DNA of 64,000 nt from Streptomyces canus (lineage in GTDB: Bacteria; Actinomycetota; Actinomycetes; Streptomycetales; Streptomycetaceae). The stretch is from NCBI RefSeq assembly GCF_030816965.1, contig NZ_JAUSYQ010000002.1, positions 3,195,001-3,259,000 on the forward strand, given 5' to 3'. The position numbers and the translations under genes are program-made. The first letter of the stretch is position 1, and every line of letters starts with the position of its first letter. Under the pieces are notes generated by a model. That model worked only from the letters and a program-made list of their open reading frames with translations. It did not search any database and had not been told where the DNA came from. This document shows, piece by piece, positions 17,427 through 25,482 of the stretch.

Positions 17427-18392
17427 TTACTTGACAACGGGCCAGTCACGCACCCAACCGAGCCTGTTCAGGCCCAGCTTCGGTGTGCCGTTGTCCTCTG
17501 CGTCGTAGTAGTGGTACGCCAGCCAGTCCTGGCCGCGGGTGCGGAAGACCGACTCGCCTCCCGTGCCGATGTACCTCCCGTGCCCTGCCAGCAGCAGGTC
17601 GCCGCCGCCCTCGAGGAGCGGCTTGCCCGTGCTGTCGACGTACGGGCCCGTGACCTTGGTGGACCTTCCGACCCTGATCTTGTACGTGGAGTCCACTCCC
17701 GCACAACAGGCGTCGTAGGACGCGAAGAGGTAGTAGAAGCGGCCGTGCTTCACGAGGGCCGGGCCCTCGACCGCGTACGGGGCGTCGGGGCGGGTGGCCA
17801 GGTGGTGGACGCCGGCCCCGGGGAGGGCCTTGCCGGTGGCCGGGCTGAGCTCGACCATGCGGATGCCCGTCCAGTACGAGCCGAACGACATCCACAGCCT
17901 GCCGTCCGCCCGGACGACCGCCGGGTCGATGGCGTTCCAGGAGTCGGTGGTCTCGGAGGTGAAGACCTTGCCGTGGTCGGTCCAGGTGCCGGGGAGTCCG
18001 GACGGGGAGGTGGCCACGCCGATCGCGGAGTGGTTGGTGCCCCAGGACGAGACGGCGTAGTAGAGCCAGTATCTGCCCGCGCGGTGGGAGATGTCGGGGG
18101 CCCAGGGGTCGCCGGTGTCGTTGTACTCGTACCACCAACTCGGCGGATCGGCGAAGGCGTTGCCCGCGTCCGTCCAGTGCCTGAGGTCCTTGGACAGCCG
18201 GGCGCCGATCACACCGCCGGTCGAATAGGCCGCGTAGCCACCGGACTTGAGCTGGATGACCGTCGGGTCGTGAATGATCTGCTGGCCGGTGATCGGGAGC
18301 GGGTCGGGGTAGGTGGTGTCCGCCTGGGCCGTGGTCGGCAGGAGTGCGACGAGGGCGGCGGCCAGGACGGTGACAAGTCTGAGTCGCTTCAA
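17427..18392 (-). CDS. Secreted GH43 endo-arabinanase
   Basis: Starts at TTG 18390-18392, 7 nt after AAGGAG; 321 residues. A signal peptide (about 1-24, ending AQA) precedes a five-bladed beta-propeller. The three catalytic acids of GH43 are visible: D42 (base, HDPTVIQ), D156 (pKa modulator, AIDPAVV) and E209 (acid, AVEGPALV). AYSTGG, DPWAPDIS and GSYWTGIRM are typical of endo-alpha-1,5-L-arabinanases. It would cut arabinan outside the cell into oligosaccharides for the ABC importer encoded upstream. The single-domain length matches the secreted bacterial enzymes. Confidence 0.93.
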   Translation of the reverse strand: MKRLRLVTVLAAALVALLPTTAQADTTYPDPLPITGQQIIHDPTVIQLKSGGYAAYSTGGVIGARLSKDLRHWTDAGNAFADPPSWWYEYNDTGDPWAPDISHRAGRYWLYYAVSSWGTNHSAIGVATSPSGLPGTWTDHGKVFTSETTDSWNAIDPAVVRADGRLWMSFGSYWTGIRMVELSPATGKALPGAGVHHLATRPDAPYAVEGPALVKHGRFYYLFASYDACCAGVDSTYKIRVGRSTKVTGPYVDSTGKPLLEGGGDLLLAGHGRYIGTGGESVFRTRGQDWLAYHYYDAEDNGTPKLGLNRLGWVRDWPVVK

Positions 18393-18840
18393 CTGTGGCT
18401 CCTTACAGTGATGGTGGCCCGCAGGGGCCGGACGACGTCGGTGCGGCGCTGCCGTCCGGGCGACTGCGAGGAGATGACAGCCCGATCGCCACCGAGGTCA
18501 CCGCCCTCTCGGCGTCCGCGAAGGCCTCCCACCCCGACAGACCGCCGGGTCCCGTCCGCTGGGGAGCCCGGCGCCACGCCGTGGTCGGCCCCCCGGTCCA
18601 CGGGAACCGCATACGGCTGGTGCGGCCGCTGCGAAGCAGCGACCGCACCGCCGGCCCCGGCAGAACCACCACCCGGTCCCGGCCGCCGGCCGGCCCCGCA
18701 CCACACCGCGACCGGACCCCCGGCGCCACACACCGCACCACCCTCCCGGCAGACGCCAAGACCCCACCGCCCCGCGGCCGGCCCCGGCGGGGCCACCTCC
18801 GCGTCGCGCCCGGCGTCCGGGCACCCGCCCCGTGGACGTG
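18393..18840. other. 448-bp intercistronic gap in the arabinan operon
   Basis: No gene is supported here: frames on both strands are low-complexity Pro/Arg/Ala translations of GC-rich DNA. The main structure is a long hairpin at 18620-18648 (annotated separately). The TTG and ribosome site of the GH43 gene lie at its left edge. The gap may hold a separate promoter or an RNA-processing site that uncouples the secreted enzyme from the importer genes. Confidence 0.5.
18620..18648. terminator. Strong stem-loop between permease and GH43 genes
   Basis: GTGCGG at 18620-18625 pairs with 18643-18648, and CGCTGC at 18627-18632 pairs with GCAGCG at 18636-18641 around a GAA loop, giving a 12-bp stem broken by one C-A mismatch. 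A stable hairpin of this sort in an operon gap suggests partial termination or 3'-end protection of the upstream importer mRNA. Confidence 0.55.
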
Positions 18841-19701
18841 TCACTGGCCCGCCAGCCCCGTGTGGGCCACGCCCGCCACGATCTGGCGTTGGAAGAAGAC
18901 GAACACGATGATCAGCGGCAGGCCCGCCATGAGGCCGCCGGCCATGAGCTGGGCCCACTGGATGCCGTAGGAGTTCATGACGGTCGCGATGCCGTTCGGC
19001 ATGGTCATCAGGTCGGGGTTGTTGGTCACCATGTAGGGCCACAGGAAGTTGTTCCAGGAGGCGATGAAGGTGAAGATGCCGACCGCCGCCAGAGACGGCC
19101 TCGCGAGCGGGACGACGATCGTGAAGAAGACCCGCCAGCGCCCCGCGCCGTCGATGAAGGCCGCCTCCTCCAGTTCGCGCGGGACGCCCTGGAAGAACTT
19201 GTAGAGGATGTAGACCATCGCGGCCGGCGCGCACTGGGGGAGGATCATGCCCCAGTACGTGTCCACCATCCCCATCTGCTGGACCGTGGTGAAGAGAGGG
19301 ACGCCGAGGACGGCCGGAGAGATCATCAGGCCCGACATCACGATGCCCATCAGGACGCTCTTGCCGCGGAACTCCGTGCGGGCGAAGCCGTATCCGGCGA
19401 GGGCGCTGACCGTCAGCACGACGGAGGTGACGCATACCGACACCACCAGCGAGTTGATGAACCAGTTGGTGATGTTGCCGGTCTCCCACAGCGCCTTCCA
19501 CGCCTGGACCGTCCAGACCTCGGGCAGCCAGTGCGGCGGGATCTCGGCCGCCTCCGCCTCGGACTTGAGGGAGGTGAACAGGGCGGCGGCGATCGGTGCC
19601 ACGAAGACGGCGGAGACGGCGACCCCGATCAGCGTGAGGATGATCTGGCTGGGCGTCCAGGGCTTGCGGGGGCTCTTGCGGGCCTGTACGGCGGTGGTCA
19701 T
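18841..19701 (-). CDS. Carbohydrate ABC transporter permease (MalG type)
   Basis: 286 residues with six predicted helices. The EAA loop that docks the ATPase is seen as EEAAFIDGAGRWRVFFTIVVPLARPSL. The start ATG overlaps the stop of the MalF-type gene (ATGA at 19698-19701), so the two are translationally coupled. In this family MalG-type and MalF-type permeases form a heterodimeric channel energised by a shared ATPase such as MsiK, which is encoded elsewhere in streptomycetes; no ATPase gene is present here. Likely substrate, from the neighbours: arabino-oligosaccharides. Confidence 0.93.
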   Translation of the reverse strand: MTTAVQARKSPRKPWTPSQIILTLIGVAVSAVFVAPIAAALFTSLKSEAEAAEIPPHWLPEVWTVQAWKALWETGNITNWFINSLVVSVCVTSVVLTVSALAGYGFARTEFRGKSVLMGIVMSGLMISPAVLGVPLFTTVQQMGMVDTYWGMILPQCAPAAMVYILYKFFQGVPRELEEAAFIDGAGRWRVFFTIVVPLARPSLAAVGIFTFIASWNNFLWPYMVTNNPDLMTMPNGIATVMNSYGIQWAQLMAGGLMAGLPLIIVFVFFQRQIVAGVAHTGLAGQ

Positions 19702-20648
19702 CGGCCGCCCTCCTCACGGGTGCGCAGCAGCCACATCCGAGCCAGGGCGACGACTGCGATGATCACGAAGAAGATGATGGACATCGCGGAGGCGTAGCCC
19801 ACGCGGTAGCTGGTGAAGCCCTGTTCGAGGGTGTACTGGACGAAGGAGCGGGTGCTGACCTCCGGCCCCGGCCCGAAGTCCATCATCACGACGGCCTGGT
19901 CGAAGAGCTGGAGCGAGGCGAGGATCTGGAGAGCGATCACCAGACCGGTGATGTGGCGCAGCATCGGCAGCGTGATGTGGACCATGCGGTGCCAGGCGTT
20001 CGCGCCGTCCAGTTTCGCGGCCTCGTAGAGGTGGTCGGGGATGCCCTGGAGGGCGGCGAGGTAGAGCAGGAAGCTGAAGCCGACGGTCCACCACAGGGTC
20101 TCGATGACGATGGCGAGCATCGCGTACGACTTGTCGGTCAGCCAGGGTGTGTCGAGCCCGAAGGTCTCGTTGACCAGGCCGATGCCCTGGGTGAACAGCC
20201 ACTGGAACATGTTGGCGGCGACCGTCGAGGGCAGCAGGAACGGCACGAAGAAGCACAGCCGCCACAGCCACTTGCCGCGCTCGATGTGGTGGGCGAGCAT
20301 CGCGAGCAGGAAGGCGAGGACCGTGATGCACGGGACGACCAGCAGCGTGAAGTACGCGCTGTGGCCGAGCGCGTCCCACATCGCCGAGTCGCCCAGGGCC
20401 TCGCGGTAGTTGTCGAGGCCGACGAAACTCGCGCCGTCGCCGGAGATGTTGGCGTCCGTGAAGCTGAGGTAGACGCCGCGCAGCAGCGGCCAGATCACGA
20501 ACAGCACGAAGAGCGCGAGGAACGGGGCGACGAACCAGCCGCCGTGCTGGAAGCCCTGCTTGCGGCGGACGGTCGCCGTCGCGGCCGCGGTCCTGGCGCG
20601 GGCCGGTGCGGCGACGGCTCCGGTCGTCATGTGAGCGCTGGTCGTCAT
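19698..20648 (-). CDS. Carbohydrate ABC transporter permease (MalF type)
   Basis: The start ATG 20646-20648 (MTTSAHMTTG) overlaps the stop of the binding-protein gene by ATGA, giving 316 residues. Six hydrophobic helices are visible (first: WFVAPFLALFVLFVIWPLL) and the EAA loop reads YEAAKLDGANAWHRMVHITLPMLRHI. It pairs with the MalG-type permease. The tight overlaps on both sides show that binding protein and both permeases are made in a fixed ratio. Confidence 0.93.
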   Translation of the reverse strand: MTTSAHMTTGAVAAPARARTAAATATVRRKQGFQHGGWFVAPFLALFVLFVIWPLLRGVYLSFTDANISGDGASFVGLDNYREALGDSAMWDALGHSAYFTLLVVPCITVLAFLLAMLAHHIERGKWLWRLCFFVPFLLPSTVAANMFQWLFTQGIGLVNETFGLDTPWLTDKSYAMLAIVIETLWWTVGFSFLLYLAALQGIPDHLYEAAKLDGANAWHRMVHITLPMLRHITGLVIALQILASLQLFDQAVVMMDFGPGPEVSTRSFVQYTLEQGFTSYRVGYASAMSIIFFVIIAVVALARMWLLRTREEGGR

Positions 20649-22006
20649 GCGACCGCACCTCCCTGCGCGGCGGTCCTGCCGTCCATCGGGTTCTTCGAGG
20701 CGAGGAGCTTGGTGAGATGGCTCTTCATCGTCTGCGCGACCTTGTCCGGCTTGGCGGAGCCCATCGTCGAGGAGACGACGACCGGGCCGAGGTCCTGGGC
20801 GAGCACGCCGGTGGAGCCCGCGAACCACACCTTGGGCTCGGTGGCCTGGTGGTCCATGGCGCTGACGTACTCGTTCTGCGGGGTGAGCTTCTTGTACGCG
20901 GCCGTGGAGAGCGTCGGTGTGTACGCGGGGATGTGACCGCCGGCCGCCCACTGGAGGGCGTGCGTGACGACGTACGCGGCGAGTTCGTGCGCGCCCTCGT
21001 TGGTGGCGCCGCCGCGGCCCGCCTGGTGCGGCAGGACGAAGGCGTGCGACTCGGCGTGCGTGGCCGGCCTGCCGAAGACGGGCGGCAGGGGGGTCGCTCC
21101 GTAGTCCAGCTTCGCGCCGGAGAAGACCGGCACGGACCAGTTGCCCTCCCAGGTGAAGGGGGCGCCGTTGATGAACTGTTCACCGGTGGGGGCGCCGGGA
21201 ATGACGTACCCGTCGGTGACGTGCCTGCGGAGGAACTCCAGTACCTGGGTGGCCTTGTCGGGGTCGAAGAGGACCTCGGTGTTGGCGTCGTTGAACCACT
21301 TGCCGCCGAGCTGGGTGTAGAAGGCGACGAAGAACCACCACTGGAAGTTCTGGTCGTTGGTCCACAGGCCGATCGTCTGGAGCCCCTTCTTCTGGGCGGC
21401 CTTGGCCTTCTTCAGGACGTCGAACCACTCGTCGGTGGAGGTGACCGGGATCATCCGGCCGTCGTCGCCGAGCAGGCCCGCCTTGCCCAGTACGTCCTTG
21501 CGGTAGAAGCAGAGCTGGACGTGGATGTCGAGCGGGAGGGCGTAGAGCTTGCCGTCGATGACCCCGCGTTTCCACAGCGCGGGGTTGTAGTCCTGCTCCC
21601 GTACGCCGTACTTGGCGAGCAGGTCGACGTCCCACGGGTCGAGGAGGCGGCCGGGCGAGAAGCCGGTGACCCGGCCCATGTGCATGACGCCGAGGTCGGG
21701 TGCGCGGTTGCCCGCGGCCGCCATGGCGAGTTTGGTGTAGAAGGGGTTGCCCCACTGGAGGGTGGAGTCCTTCACGTCGATGTCCGGGTGGGCCTTTCGG
21801 AAGGCGTCCAGCATCGTGATCATGTTGGCGCCGTCGCCGCCGCTGAAGAGGTTCCAGTAGCGCACCCGGGTGTCCGCGCCGGAGGCGAGCGCGTCGGCGC
21901 CGGTGCCGAGAGCCGCGAAGCCGAAGCTCGCGGCGACGCTCAGTCCGCCCGCCGCGGCGAGAAGTTGCCTGCGGCTCAGGTCAGGTCGTCCCATTCCCTG
22001 CCCCAT
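20645..22006 (-). CDS. Sugar ABC transporter substrate-binding protein (Tat-exported)
   Basis: Start taken as ATG 22004-22006 (MGQGMGRPDLSRRQLL); ATG 21994 is an alternative. The SRRQLLAAAGGLSVAASFGFAAL segment is a twin-arginine signal. There is no lipobox cysteine, unusual because most Streptomyces sugar-binding proteins are lipoproteins. The mature part has the extracellular solute-binding family 1 fold features: RYWNLFSGGDGANMITMLDAF, a DLGVMHMGRV strand, and aromatic-rich QNFQWWFFVAF suited to sugar stacking. It is the first gene of the arabinan operon, and is expressed from a promoter with an embedded LacI-type operator. Confidence 0.92.
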   Translation of the reverse strand: MGQGMGRPDLSRRQLLAAAGGLSVAASFGFAALGTGADALASGADTRVRYWNLFSGGDGANMITMLDAFRKAHPDIDVKDSTLQWGNPFYTKLAMAAAGNRAPDLGVMHMGRVTGFSPGRLLDPWDVDLLAKYGVREQDYNPALWKRGVIDGKLYALPLDIHVQLCFYRKDVLGKAGLLGDDGRMIPVTSTDEWFDVLKKAKAAQKKGLQTIGLWTNDQNFQWWFFVAFYTQLGGKWFNDANTEVLFDPDKATQVLEFLRRHVTDGYVIPGAPTGEQFINGAPFTWEGNWSVPVFSGAKLDYGATPLPPVFGRPATHAESHAFVLPHQAGRGGATNEGAHELAAYVVTHALQWAAGGHIPAYTPTLSTAAYKKLTPQNEYVSAMDHQATEPKVWFAGSTGVLAQDLGPVVVSSTMGSAKPDKVAQTMKSHLTKLLASKNPMDGRTAAQGGAVA

Positions 22007-22009
22007 CTG

Positions 22010-22075
22010 TTCGAGATCTCGAATTGCGCTCGTAACTTCGAACGGGACCGTAGGCAGGAAGCGCTTTCCAGTCAA
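22010..22075 (-). promoter_or_regulatory. Promoter and LacI/GalR-type operator of the arabinan operon
   Basis: On the minus strand TTGACT (22070-22075) and TACGGT (22047-22052) are 17 bp apart, an excellent vegetative promoter. The spacer is occupied by GGAAAGCGCTTCC (22057-22069), the CG-centred palindrome characteristic of LacI/GalR-family repressors, so repressor and RNA polymerase would compete directly. The leader also holds a perfect 14-bp palindrome, TTCGAGATCTCGAA (22010-22023), ending 4 bp before the ATG; it may be a second site or a small hairpin that covers the ribosome site. The repressor gene is not in the window. Confidence 0.82.
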
Positions 22076-22173
22076 TGGCCTGCGCAGCAAAATCGGATCG
22101 CGTGACGGGACAGTTCCGTGCGCGTAGTCTCGAACAGCCCGTCCTACGGCGGCGGGAGAGCTCAGGGGGTGGG

Positions 22174-22764
22174 ATGGACATCGCGGGCGCGCGCAGGAGT
22201 GCGGCCCGGATCGCCTCGGCGCTACGACGCACCCGTGCGACCTCGGCCATGCGCGATCTGGTCTCCCACCTCACCGCCGCGGTCCGGGCCAGACCCCGTC
22301 CCCCGGCCGACGTGCCCGAGCTGTGCCGGGCCCTGTGCCAGGAGATGAGCGCGCGCCGCGGCGGCCGGCCCGTGGACCTGCGCTTCGAGCGGTTCCCCGA
22401 CGAGATCGCGGTGACCGGACTGTGGGTGGAGTTCCAGGACTTCGACCTCGTCATCGTGGAGGAGCGGGCCGAGGAGATGCAGCAACTGGTCATCCTGGGC
22501 CATGAGTTGTGGCACCTGCACGCGGGCCACTCCCACCATCACGCGGCCGCGGCGGACGCGCTGGCCGGCCGGCCCGGCTGGGACTCCGTCGCGCTGACCG
22601 TGGCGGCCCGCAACGGCTCCCGCGCAGCGGACGAGGCCGAGGCCGACGACTTCGGGCACCGGCTGGCGGCCGCCTTCCGGCCGTTCGTCTGCGCACGCGG
22701 CTCCGGCGTACGGCCCGACCCCGTCCAGAGGTCCCTCGGCTACCGCGGAGGCCGAGGGCGGTGA
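22174..22764 (+). CDS. ImmA/IrrE-like (toxin-MPTase) zinc metallopeptidase-like protein
   Basis: ATG 22174 follows a GGGGGTGGG site; 196 residues. HELWHLH at 110-116 is a zinc-binding HExxH and the ADEAEADDFGHRLAAAF region (about 151-167) supplies the third ligand in the manner of ImmA/IrrE peptidases, which cleave partner repressors. There is no HTH in this protein and no XRE gene beside it. The following gene starts in the overlapping GTGA and encodes the membrane protein that regularly accompanies such peptidase-like genes in actinobacteria. The role is not known; regulation by proteolysis of a partner is inferred. Confidence 0.8.
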   Translation: MDIAGARRSAARIASALRRTRATSAMRDLVSHLTAAVRARPRPPADVPELCRALCQEMSARRGGRPVDLRFERFPDEIAVTGLWVEFQDFDLVIVEERAEEMQQLVILGHELWHLHAGHSHHHAAAADALAGRPGWDSVALTVAARNGSRAADEAEADDFGHRLAAAFRPFVCARGSGVRPDPVQRSLGYRGGRGR

Positions 22765-24053
22765 CCCACCCCGAACCGGCACCCCAACTGGCCGCCTCCA
22801 TCACCGGCCTGTACGTCTCCTTCTGGCTCCCGGGTCTGGTCCTCACCGCCGCCCTGGTGATCAAACTGCCCAGCATCCTCAAGCTGTGGCGGGACCCGCT
22901 GCTGCGTGCCGTGGGCGGTCTGCTGCTGTTCGCCTGCGCGGTGTTCGTCTTCGCGGCCCCCAGCACCATCGCCTGGACCAACCGGGTCACCGGCGTCCCG
23001 AACATCGCGGCGCCCTGGGTCTACTCCCTGATCACCGCGCTGTCCGCGTCCTGGCTGCTGCTGGTCGTGCACTGGCGCAACGGCCTCACCGAGCGGTCGG
23101 CCGAGACGCGGCGCGCGACGCGATGGGTGGTCTACGCGTACGCGACGGTGGTGGTCGCGCTGTGGACGCTCTTCGCGCTCGCCGACGTCCCCGTGGAGCG
23201 GATCGAGGACCTGGACACGTACTACGCCAGTACGCCGTTCATGCGCGAGGAGATCCTGCTCTACCTGTTCGCACAGGCCCTGGCCTGCTCGATCACGACC
23301 CGGCTCGTGTGGAACTGGATCCGCACCGACGGCCTCAACGCGTGGTTGCGCTGGGGGCTGCGGTTCCTGGGCATCGGTTTCGCGACGAACCTGCTCTTCA
23401 GCGCGGCCAAGCTCACGGCCGTGGTGGCCCGGTGGACCGGGCACGACCTGGACTGGCTGAACACCAACATCGCGCCGTCGGCCGCCTGCATCGCGGCGAC
23501 GCTGGTCGCGATCGGCTTCATCGTCCCGCACGCCGGCCAGTACCTGCACGAGCGCTGGCTGGTCCGCCGCCGCCACCGGGAACTGGGGCCCCTCGCCCGG
23601 CTGATGCGGACCGTCGCGGGCGGCCGCGAGCCGCTCGCCCTGCGCACCACCCCCGAGATGCGCCTCATCCGCCGCGAGACCTTCATCCGCGACGCGCTGC
23701 TCCAGCTGTCCCGGTTCCTCGACGAGGACCTGCGGACCCGTTCCTACGACGCGGCCGTCGCCCTCGGCTTCGAGCGCGGCCGCGCCCAGGCCCTCGCCGC
23801 CGCCGTGACGATCCTGGACGCCGTCGAGACCCGTCGGCACTCCCCGGACGCCGACGGCGACGGGGACCCCGACACCACATACCTGTTGCAGGAGATCGCG
23901 GCCGTGTCCGACGTCCTGCACAGCCCCGACGAGATCAAGGCGGTACGCGCCCGCGCGGCCGTCCCGGCAGAGAGCAAGTCCACGCATGAGCACTCCGTCT
24001 TCCCGGGGGACGACCTCCGGGTCCCCGGCAGAAAAGCAGGTCGGCGAGGGTGA
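22761..24053 (+). CDS. MAB_1171c-family putative transporter (seven-helix membrane protein)
   Basis: GTG 22761 overlaps the peptidase stop (GTGA); 430 residues. Seven hydrophobic helices occupy about 10-270 (ITGLYVSFWLPGLVLTAALVI, LLLFACAVFVFAAP, WVYSLITALSASWLLLVVHW and so on), followed by a cytoplasmic C-terminal domain (LVRRRHRELGPLARLMRTV...). This architecture matches the actinobacterial MAB_1171c family. Such genes sit beside ImmA-like peptidases and FAD monooxygenases, exactly as here. The substrate, if it is a transporter at all, is unknown; a receptor-like role is equally possible from topology. Confidence 0.8.
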   Translation: MTHPEPAPQLAASITGLYVSFWLPGLVLTAALVIKLPSILKLWRDPLLRAVGGLLLFACAVFVFAAPSTIAWTNRVTGVPNIAAPWVYSLITALSASWLLLVVHWRNGLTERSAETRRATRWVVYAYATVVVALWTLFALADVPVERIEDLDTYYASTPFMREEILLYLFAQALACSITTRLVWNWIRTDGLNAWLRWGLRFLGIGFATNLLFSAAKLTAVVARWTGHDLDWLNTNIAPSAACIAATLVAIGFIVPHAGQYLHERWLVRRRHRELGPLARLMRTVAGGREPLALRTTPEMRLIRRETFIRDALLQLSRFLDEDLRTRSYDAAVALGFERGRAQALAAAVTILDAVETRRHSPDADGDGDPDTTYLLQEIAAVSDVLHSPDEIKAVRARAAVPAESKSTHEHSVFPGDDLRVPGRKAGRRG

Positions 24054-25482
24054 CCGGCGTGGACGTCGCGAGGCGGACCTGAGCGGGCGCCCCTCCCCCG
24101 CCAAGGTCGCCGTCGTCCTCGGCGGATCCCATACGGGCATGCTCGCGGCGGCCGCGCTGGCGGGCCTCGCCGACCGGGTCGTCGTGGTGGAGCGGGACGA
24201 GCTGCCCGGGACGCCCGCGCCCCGCAAGGGCCTGCCGCAGGCCCGGCACGCCCACATGCTCTGGTCGGGCGGGGTACGGGCCATGGAGGACCTCCTGCCG
24301 GGCGTCACCGGCACGCTGACGGACGCCGGGGCCCGCCGGGCGCCGGTCACCACCGACATGGTCGTCCTCTCGGCACACGGCTGGTTCCGGCGCTGGCCCG
24401 AGTCCCACCACGTGATCCTGGCCGGGCGGGACCTGCTGGACGCGACGGTCCGGACACGGGTCCTCGCGGACGACCGGGTCGAGGTGCTCGGCGGCACGGA
24501 GGTGCTGGGGCTGACGGGCGATGCGCGGGCGGTCACCGGGGTCCGGGTGCGGGAGCGCGACGGCCGCGAACGGACCATCGACGCGGGCATGGTCGTGGAC
24601 GCGACCGGGCGGGCCTCCGGGACACCCCGCTGGCTGACGGACCTCGGGCTGCCGGCGCCGGAGCGGCGCGAGGTCGACTCCGGCCTGGCGTACGCGAGCC
24701 GCCTCTATCTCGCGCCCGAGCAGGCCCGCGACGGCTTCCCCGTCATCAATGTGCAGCCGGACACGCGGGCGGCCGGACCGGGCCGGGCGGGCTTTCTGCT
24801 GCCGATCGAGGACGGCCGGTGGATCGTCACCCTCAACGGCACGCGCGGAGGCGAACCGTCGCCCGCCGACGACGACTTCGTACGGTTCGCCCGCGAGGAG
24901 CTGCGGCATCCGCTGATCGGCGACCTGATCTCCCGGGCCGAGCCGCTGTCCGGCGTCTCCTTCACGCGGACGACCGTCAACCGGCGGTACTTCTACGAGC
25001 GGATGCCGGCCTGGCCGGAGAACTTCACGGTCCTCGGCGACGCGCTGGCCGCGTACAACCCGGTCTACGGGCACGGCCTGGCCGTCGGCGCCCAGAGCGC
25101 GCTCGTCCTGCGGGACCTGACGCGGCGGTACGGGTGGGGGAGCGCCGGGTTGTCGCGTCGGGTGCAGAAGGCGGTGGCCCGGCCGGTCGGGGCGGCGTGG
25201 GAGCTGGCGACCGGGCAGGACGTGTTCTATCCGGGGGCCTCGGAGAACGGCCCGACGGCACGGGACCGGGCCGTGGCCGCGTACGTCTCCCGACTCATGT
25301 ACACGGCCACGGGCAACGGGCGCATCGCCCGCCGCGTCACCGACGTGACGTCGCTGGAGCGGCGGGCGGAGGTGTTGCTGACGCCGGGTGTCCTGTTGGC
25401 GGCGGCGGTGGGTCCGTTGAAGCCGACACTGACCGAACCGCCCCTGACCGCGGAGGAGTTGAAGAGGGCGGAGCTTCGGTAG
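23986..25482 (+). CDS. FAD-dependent monooxygenase/oxidoreductase
   Basis: 498 residues from ATG 23986, overlapping the previous gene by 68 bp. The dinucleotide-binding fold begins VAVVLGGSHTGMLAAAAL (about 41-58) with the acidic end of strand two in VVVVERDELPG; the second FAD contact is VLGDALAAYNPVYGHGLAVG (about 348-367), as in para-hydroxybenzoate-hydroxylase-like flavoproteins. RKGLPQARHAHML is a motif of the tetracycline-type FAD oxygenases found in Streptomyces. Substrate unknown. The overlap with the membrane protein gene implies coupled expression. The first 35 residues are basic and disordered, so a later start cannot be excluded, but none has a good ribosome site. Confidence 0.82.
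   Translation: MSTPSSRGTTSGSPAEKQVGEGDRRGRREADLSGRPSPAKVAVVLGGSHTGMLAAAALAGLADRVVVVERDELPGTPAPRKGLPQARHAHMLWSGGVRAMEDLLPGVTGTLTDAGARRAPVTTDMVVLSAHGWFRRWPESHHVILAGRDLLDATVRTRVLADDRVEVLGGTEVLGLTGDARAVTGVRVRERDGRERTIDAGMVVDATGRASGTPRWLTDLGLPAPERREVDSGLAYASRLYLAPEQARDGFPVINVQPDTRAAGPGRAGFLLPIEDGRWIVTLNGTRGGEPSPADDDFVRFAREELRHPLIGDLISRAEPLSGVSFTRTTVNRRYFYERMPAWPENFTVLGDALAAYNPVYGHGLAVGAQSALVLRDLTRRYGWGSAGLSRRVQKAVARPVGAAWELATGQDVFYPGASENGPTARDRAVAAYVSRLMYTATGNGRIARRVTDVTSLERRAEVLLTPGVLLAAAVGPLKPTLTEPPLTAEELKRAELR

Noticed and set aside
18403..18759. Possible small gene in the operon gap
   Set aside because: No ribosome site, no codon-position bias, and several overlapping frames of similar quality.
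16371..18911. 846-codon plus-strand frame opposite GH51 and GH43
   Set aside because: Antisense to two glycoside hydrolases with catalytic residues; the translation is Val/Gly/Asp-rich filler.
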